This document shows, piece by piece, positions 6,643 through 10,684 of a stretch of 10,684 bases of DNA. The DNA lies in contig BBXU01002889.1 of the NCBI GenBank assembly GCA_001598975.1, forward strand, positions 1 through 10,684, in the 5' to 3' direction. The translations under genes were made by a program, and so were the position numbers. The notes beneath the pieces are model-generated. The model saw only the letters and a program-made list of their open reading frames with translations, did no database searches and had not been told where the DNA came from. Origin of the DNA: Parachlorella kessleri (taxonomy: Eukaryota; Chlorophyta; Trebouxiophyceae; Chlorellales; Chlorellaceae). Each line of letters begins with the position of its first letter. Position 1 is the first letter of the stretch.

Positions 6643-9600
6643 GTACGCCCAGCACGGCATGTGGCACATTTTGAAATTCATCACCGCCGCGTGAAGGCCG
6701 CTGGGTGCCGCTTTGTTACTCACAAGTACTAGCTGCGCGGTGCAGATACCTATTTTGACTGACGCGACCGCCGAGGCTATACCCAACCAGGTGACTGTGG
6801 CACAGCCACAGTGTCAGCACCTTTTGCCTCAGAAACCACTACCCTAGGTTCCTCCCTCTGGAACTCCGGCTCCCCGGCCTACTCTTCGTCGGCATGTGTC
6901 CGCAGGCCCTGATCCGATACCGGGGGATGGTGCAAGACATGCCCAGCCCAGAGTACTATGTGGGGGAGTTCCAGCGGAGCGACGGCACCTGGCAAAGCAC
7001 CAAGTACCGCGATGAGGTGGGTCTATGGCCGGTGGGTTGGTTCTACCTTTCTCAAAAAGCCTGAGGGTTTGACAAGACGTGCACGGAATTGCTCAGCTCG
7101 GAGGCTAGAGGGCGTGGACTGGGGGACGGCACCTGTCAGGAGGTAGCCTTAATATTTCACTTGTGGAGCTACCCGTAAGGGGATTGCGGGGCAGCGGCGG
7201 CGGGACCTTGAAGTAACATTGTATGATGGGGGCGATTCTGGTTTTGTTGTTTTGAGGGGTGGTTGTGGCTAGCCTGAACTAGGACTTGCTAGTGGGGCAA
7301 TGACCTTGGCACAGGAGAGAGTAGCTGCGGTGCTAACAATCATGAGGTGGGCGACTCCTTCTGCCACAACGCTTGTAGCTCGCAGAAAAGCCCCCCAAAT
7401 GGACAGTAATAGCTGTTGGCTTTGGCGCATTTGTGGCACGTCTGCAGACCAGCCTCCCCAGGCACCCAGGCGCGCTGCAGGCGGGGGAAAGGACCCCTCC
7501 CCACTGTGCAACCCGCCTTGCGCACCCAAGCCGCTACTCCGTTGCCTGCCTGATGCGCCCTTCACTGAGCGCCTGCGTGTTCCCTGTTCCCCGCCTGCCT
7601 TGGTCGCCGCCGCAGGTGGGCGAGGGTATGCCGCCCCACTGCGAGACGCGCATTGCCGAGCGCAAGCCGCTGCTGCTGGTGCCGGTGCCGGGGGAGGTGC
7701 CCTGGCTGCGCGCGCAGGCGGAGGCTGCTGCCAGGCTGTCCCTGCTGGGCCTGCTGGGAGAGGGCAGCGCCACGTCAGCTACCGCCACCACCAAGCGGTC
7801 TCGCATGGAGGAGGATGTGCCGGATGTGGCGACAGCACGCATGGGAGAGGAGGCTGGGGTTGGCAGTGACACCCGCATGACGGAGGAGGAGGAGGAGGGG
7901 GGCCCTGTCAGCACTGGGAAGGCGGCAGCAGCTGCCGCCGGCGCCGCTGCTGGGCCTGCTGCCCCCTGCCGCGCCAGGGTGGAGGGGCCTGCGCCTCATG
8001 CTGAGCCTGCTGGGGGCGCTGCGGCGGAGCAGGCTCAGCGGCAGCAGGCAGCGGGGGAGGAGCTGCCACCTGGCAGTTGTATGATATATGTGAGTGGGCC
8101 TGGACCTGAAGCCAGGATCCCGGGCCGATTGCTAAAGCTCTCCCAGGGTCCCCATCATAGCCTATGCATGCCCCGCCGTCCCTCGCCAGAAAGGGTGTAA
8201 CAGCAGGGTGGTGGGAACCAGTCCTGGCGCCTGCCCTGTAAACTTCCTTGTGTGAGGACGCCATAACGTGATAGCGCAAGAGCCTGGCTATTCCTTGTCC
8301 TGAAGCATGCACTGCTTAGCTTGAAGACCTGGCAGTGTGATGTGCCCTCCCTGTAGTGGCTCTAGGTGCACACAAGACTCGCACTCCACACCTGGCCTTA
8401 GCTTAGTTTTGAGGATCTCACCACCACCTGACTGACCGCAGCTTTGGTTTGGTGGGTTCCATCACCCCACGTGAGCCTGTCCTGCAGGTGTACGACATAC
8501 ATGGCTCACACTTCACGCCTTCGCTTGGTTTGGTGGGTCTCACCACCCCACGTGAGCCTGTCCTGCAGGTGTACGACGACGGCAGCAGTGGGGAGCTGAA
8601 GCTGAATGATGTGGTGGAGGTGGTGGGGATTCTGAGCCGGGTGCCTCAGCTGGCAGCGGCACACATGACCCCTGTAGATGAGGTGAGGCCCAAGAATCAA
8701 TCAATACATCGAATGCGTGTGCGTCATGTGCCTCCCACAGCAGCACAGCAAAGCATGACCCTGGTGGACGAGGCGAGGCCACCCCACACCCTGTGAAACT
8801 GGTGGAGCTAGTCGCACGCTCTGGCTGGCGTGCGGTGCCTGGTACCACGCTATTTGCTCGAGGCGCCGCAGATGGGAACAGCGTGGCCTGGGGCTTGGCA
8901 GGCAATGGGGGTTCGGTAAGGCTGGTTCTGCTTTAACAACAAATGCGCGGGGGCTTTGTAAACTGTGATGGGGTTGGTGGGCACCACCTTATAACCACCA
9001 ATGACAACATTAATTCAAGGCATGTGACCCCTCACTACCACCCTGCGCTCAGCTGTGTCTCATGATGGAGGATGTGCCGCCCACCCCACCTGCCCACCAC
9101 TCTGCAAAACGCCTGGATGTGTGCCATCCCCCGTTACTGCAGCTGTCTTTGATGATGGAAGACGTTCTGTCCACCCACCTGCCCACCAGTCAGTAACCAC
9201 CCTCAATACGTAAAGAAAGCTTACACCCCCCCACCCACCCCACCCACCCCTGCTGCAGCTGTCTCTCATGATGGCAGACGTGCTGTCCACCCACCTGCCC
9301 ACGTCACGGGTGCCCCGCCTACACGCCCTGGCAGTCAGCCCCCAGGCGGACCCCTACCCCGCCAGTGACAGCGGCATGGTATCGGATGCCGAGAATCTGC
9401 CGGAGCTGCGGGCCAGGGTGCTGGGATTCCTGTCCATGGTGCTGGGCGGCGATGACCTGGCGGCGGAGTACCTGCTGCTGCAGCTGGTCAGCAGGTGAGG
9501 GATCTGATACCGACTCATGCTGGTATCAGCGTATGCCGTCCTCACCTGCGCTGGGACCCGGCTGATGGTGGTCTCAGCTCATGCTGTGTAGCTCTACACA

Positions 9601-10629
9601 GCCAGCTGGTACCTCGGGCCCAAGCGCAAACATGCTGTTACGTGTAACCGTTGCCGCCGCCGCTGCTTCCACCCCCCCATTTCCCACACTCGTTGGGCCT
9701 GTAGCATTGTAGGTTCGGCTTGGGGCCTCTGCAGGTCTCTACCTACCGACTATACCTATATCCCGATGCACAGGGTGGGAAAGCCCTTGCCCCCTCCTTC
9801 GCCCAACTCCCTCTCCACTCGCTCCCCTCCTTTTTTAGTATTATTACATTAGTGGCCAGGTGAACATAAGTAAGCCTCTGGACAGGCAACTCGCTCCCCC
9901 CCTTGTCCAGGGTGCACATTCGAAATCAAGAATCAGCAGTGGGCGTGCTGCCCCTCAACCTCACACACTGCCCCACCACCGCTGCTGCGCCCGCTGAGGC
10001 GGGGAAGGGCGCCGGCGCCGGCGCCGTATCTCCCCTGGCCGCCAGCCTGGCGCTCGCCCTGGAGGCGCTGGCGCACAGGGCGCTGGCGCTGCCGCTCTCC
10101 ATCGACGGGGTGAGTCACCCAGTGGTCACCTTGTCACAGTCTGTGCGTTCCATGTGGATCTGCTCCGCCCTGCCTGTGGCAAATATGGCCTGGCCCTGGC
10201 TTCAGTGACCAAAGCTGGGATTGCTGCCTGGCGCATGCTCAGACCGGGGTCCGTCAGGCTGAGGACAGCGCAGCGTGCTCCTCATAACCGCGCCCATGGA
10301 CAGCTGGAGCTAAGCAAGCACCAGCCAGATGGACCGCCCCTCCCCCTACTAGACCACTATCACACCCTGCCCCATCCCCTTACCTTCCACCCCAGAGATT
10401 CCCTTGCGATTCCCTCCTTCCCACCTCCCCTGCCTTCTGGTCACTTCCCCCTCTTCCTGCATCCCTCTGGCTGCAGCTGAACAGGCGGCCCTGGTGGCCC
10501 CGCCGGGATCAAAGCTCCCAGCGGCTGCTGCTCTCGCCCCTCCAGCTGGCCCCGGGGACCCAGCTGCTGCTGGACGAGACAGCCATGGCCTCGGGCACGC
10601 TCAGCGCGGTGGGCCTGAGGAACCTGGCG
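6532..10629 (+). CDS. MCMBP: MCM complex-binding protein (MCM-BP / ETG1), 3' end outside window
   Basis: Eight exons: 6532-6642, 6746-6790, 6906-7016, 7616-8089, 8569-8682, 9259-9494, 9911-10109 and 10477-10629, giving 481 codons before the window edge; human MCMBP is about 640 residues. Family blocks in order: ALIRYRGMVQDM...YYVGEF...TKYRDE (residues about 53-89), LLLVPVPGEVPWL (about 109-120), a KRSRMEED element followed by a low-complexity acidic/Ala linker, CMIYVYDDG...LKLNDVVEVVGIL (about 244-268), VPRLHAL, LRARVLGFLS...DDLAAEYLLLQLVS, VLPLNLTHCP and LQLAPGTQLLLDET. Known role: binds MCM3-7 in place of MCM2 in the nucleus, assists MCM assembly and unloading, and in plants (ETG1, an E2F target) is needed for cohesion. 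Introns are phase 0 except the one after exon 6 (phase 2). Identification is firm; exon ends are predictions. Confidence 0.5.
6746..6790 (+). CDS. MCMBP: MCMBP exon 2 (45 nt)
   Basis: A small exon encoding IPILTDATAEAIPNQ. Acceptor GCGGTGCAG, donor CAG|GTGACT, phase 0 at both ends. It corresponds to the 'VPSLNxxPLxxLxPNS' linker just before the 'VRFRxMIQDM' block of MCMBP/ETG1. The 'IP' and 'IPN' positions line up, which supports an exon this short. Confidence 0.5.
6906..7016 (+). CDS. MCMBP: MCMBP exon 3 (RYRGMVQDM block)
   Basis: Encodes ALIRYRGMVQDMPSPEYYVG then EFQRSDGTWQSTKYRDE, the most recognisable N-terminal block of MCM-BP (animal form: FRCMIQDM...EFYMG...KYRD). Acceptor TGTCCGCAG, donor GAG|GTGGGT, phase 0 at both ends. 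Confidence 0.5.
7017..7615 (+). other. Intron between MCMBP exons 3 and 4
   Basis: 599 bases, donor GTGGGT, acceptor CGCCGCAG after a pyrimidine-rich stretch. Open frames inside it (such as 7300-7869 in a different frame from exon 4) have no conserved content. Confidence 0.5.
7616..8089 (+). CDS. MCMBP: MCMBP exon 4 (VPVPGE block and disordered linker)
   Basis: A 158-codon exon. It starts VGEGMPPHCETRIAERKPLL, then LVPVPGEVPWLRAQAEAAAR, matching 'RxxFYCVPVPGExxWVKEA' of MCM-BP. At about residues 149-155 KRSRMEED recalls the basic-then-acidic KRSYEDDDD element of the human protein, a likely nuclear localisation signal. The rest is a low-complexity linker (EEEEE, Ala/Gly/Pro runs, Gln-rich end), ending PPGSCMIY. 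The donor is TAT|GTGAGT; the next exon continues VYDDG, so CMIYVYDDG is split at the junction. Confidence 0.5.
8445..8577. repeat. 81-bp tandem duplication of an intron-exon junction
   Basis: The stretch 8445-8496 recurs at 8526-8577 with 49 of 52 bases equal, exactly 81 bases apart. Both copies contain the acceptor GTCCTGCAG and the first three codons (GTG TAC GAC) of MCMBP exon 5. The copies also carry a GTGAGC that resembles a donor, just before the acceptor. Confidence 0.5.
8569..8682 (+). CDS. MCMBP: MCMBP exon 5 (VYDDG...VEVVGIL block)
   Basis: Encodes VYDDGSSGELKLNDVVEVVG then ILSRVPQLAAAHMTPVDE, matching the 'VKVYEDWDxFKVNDILELYGILS' OB-like strand block of the family. Acceptor GTCCTGCAG at 8561-8568, donor GAG|GTGAGG, phase 0 at both ends. 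An almost identical acceptor lies exactly 81 bases upstream (8487), in the same frame and open, so a form with 27 extra residues is possible. Confidence 0.5.
8651..8785. repeat. Decayed second copy of MCMBP exon 5 end and donor
   Basis: The exon end GCACACATGACCCCTGTAGA (8659 onward) plus TGAG|GTGAGGCC has a looser relative about 90 bases on, around 8741-8785: GCATGACCCTGGTGGACGAG then GCGAGGCC. The donor GT has become GC in the second copy. Similarity is short and imperfect, so common descent is likely but not certain. Confidence 0.5.
9050..9305. repeat. Three copies of an acceptor plus exon start (MCMBP exon 6)
   Basis: CAGCTGTSTCTCATGATGG-like segments begin at 9050, 9140 and 9256. Copies two and three agree at 43 of 47 bases, and three of the four differences are at synonymous positions or keep Leu. 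Only the third joins the conserved VPRLHAL sequence. The second runs into an in-frame TAA soon after LSTHLPTSQ; the first reads in frame through 30 codons into the second. Confidence 0.5.
9259..9494 (+). CDS. MCMBP: MCMBP exon 6 (VPRLHAL...LAAEYLLLQLVS block)
   Basis: Begins LSLMMADVLSTHLPTSRVPR at the acceptor CTGCTGCAG and includes LRARVLGFLSMVLGGDDLAA then EYLLLQLVS, which matches 'VRAELLGFLTxALLGDSLAAEYLILHLIS' of MCM-BP very closely. The donor AG|GTGAGG leaves phase 2, completed by G of the next exon to give Arg. Two imperfect copies of its acceptor and first codons precede it in the intron (9050 and 9140). Confidence 0.5.
9504..9602. repeat. Two small inverted repeats just after the MCMBP exon 6 donor
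   Basis: CTGATACC at 9504-9511 pairs with GGTATCAG at 9522-9529 (8-bp stem, 10-base loop). GCTGTGTAG at 9583-9591 pairs with CTACACAGC at 9594-9602 (9-bp stem, 2-base spacer). Both are in the intron and could fold in the pre-mRNA; no known RNA family is suggested. Confidence 0.5.
9911..10109 (+). CDS. MCMBP: MCMBP exon 7 (LPLNLTHCP block)
   Basis: Starts with the G that completes Arg, then VHIRNQESAVGVLPLNLTHC P, matching 'Y.RRDVLPLGKFTVNLSGCP'. A Gly/Ala insert (KGAGAGAVSP, encoded by GGCGCC repeats) follows, then SLALALEALAHRALALPLSI DG, the amphipathic helix before the AAA-like block. Acceptor TTGTCCAG, donor GGG|GTGAGT, phase 0 out. Confidence 0.5.
10477..10629 (+). CDS. MCMBP: MCMBP exon 8 (LLLDET block); gene continues off window
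   Basis: Encodes LNRRPWWPRRDQSSQRLLLS then PLQLAPGTQLLLDETAMASG and TLSAVGLRNLA. It matches 'RLVSGLLQLPxNTSLVIDExxLExGxLxxxGVxN' of MCM-BP; LLLDE is the Walker-B-like position of its degenerate AAA-type fold. Acceptor CTGGCTGCAG, donor GCG|GTGAGT. Downstream is intron up to the window end, so the C-terminal helical part is missing only because of the window. Confidence 0.5.
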
Positions 10630-10684
10630 GTGAGTCGTTGTGACATAATCTCTGCATGTGTCTATGTGGTGGGGGTGGGGGGGT

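Noticed and set aside
7433..7615. Upstream open extension of MCMBP exon 4
   Set aside because: The frame is open, but the family match begins just after the CGCCGCAG acceptor and the phase from exon 3 fits there.
7300..7869. 189-codon plus-strand open frame in another frame from MCMBP exon 4
   Set aside because: Its second half is a shifted reading of exon 4, whose own frame carries the conserved VPVPGE block.

Overview
The window is nuclear DNA of a eukaryote, most likely a chlorophyte green alga of the Chlamydomonas/volvocine type. The signs are GC-rich coding exons, many spliceosomal introns with GTGAGN/GTGNG donors and CTGCAG acceptors, C-rich and CA-rich introns, and two proteins that resemble plant and animal nuclear proteins. 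There is one ambiguous base (N at 26). I see no rRNA, tRNA, CRISPR array or recognisable transposase.

The window holds two protein genes, head to head, with start codons 274 bp apart. Both run off the window before their stop codons. All exon boundaries below are my own reading of splice sites. The reading phase agrees at every proposed junction in both genes.

Minus strand (6257 down to about 69, 11 exons): a homologue of the CCAR1/DBC1 family, whose plant member is known as RSA1 (SHORT ROOT IN SALT MEDIUM 1). It begins with about 500 residues of Tyr/Gly/Gln/Ala-rich prion-like sequence, including five perfect-length 27-bp (9-residue) tandem repeats. A Pro/Ser segment and an Arg/Asp/Glu-rich segment follow, then the conserved 'DYxxxxRRxPKLY...DFxKLVNSW...EHD' block. 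The SAP and EF-hand-like C-terminal parts known in the family would lie beyond position 1.

Plus strand (6532 to 10629, 8 exons): MCMBP (plant ETG1), the MCM2-7-binding protein that acts in unloading or remodelling of the replicative helicase and in sister-chromatid cohesion. About 481 residues are present. The last part, roughly a quarter, lies beyond the window.

The most unusual structure is a set of short tandem duplications lying across exon-intron boundaries. They are: 92-bp units carrying a splice donor (2259-2490, minus gene); an 81-bp duplication carrying an acceptor and open in frame for 27 extra codons (8445-8577); a decayed donor copy (about 8741-8785); and three copies of one acceptor plus exon start (9050-9305), of which one of the upstream pair leads to a stop. 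Together they make a row of decoy or alternative splice sites in both genes. The remaining non-coding sequence is intronic; the longest intron (4290-5526) contains AT-rich and (TCAA)n repeats and small inverted repeats but no gene I can recognise.
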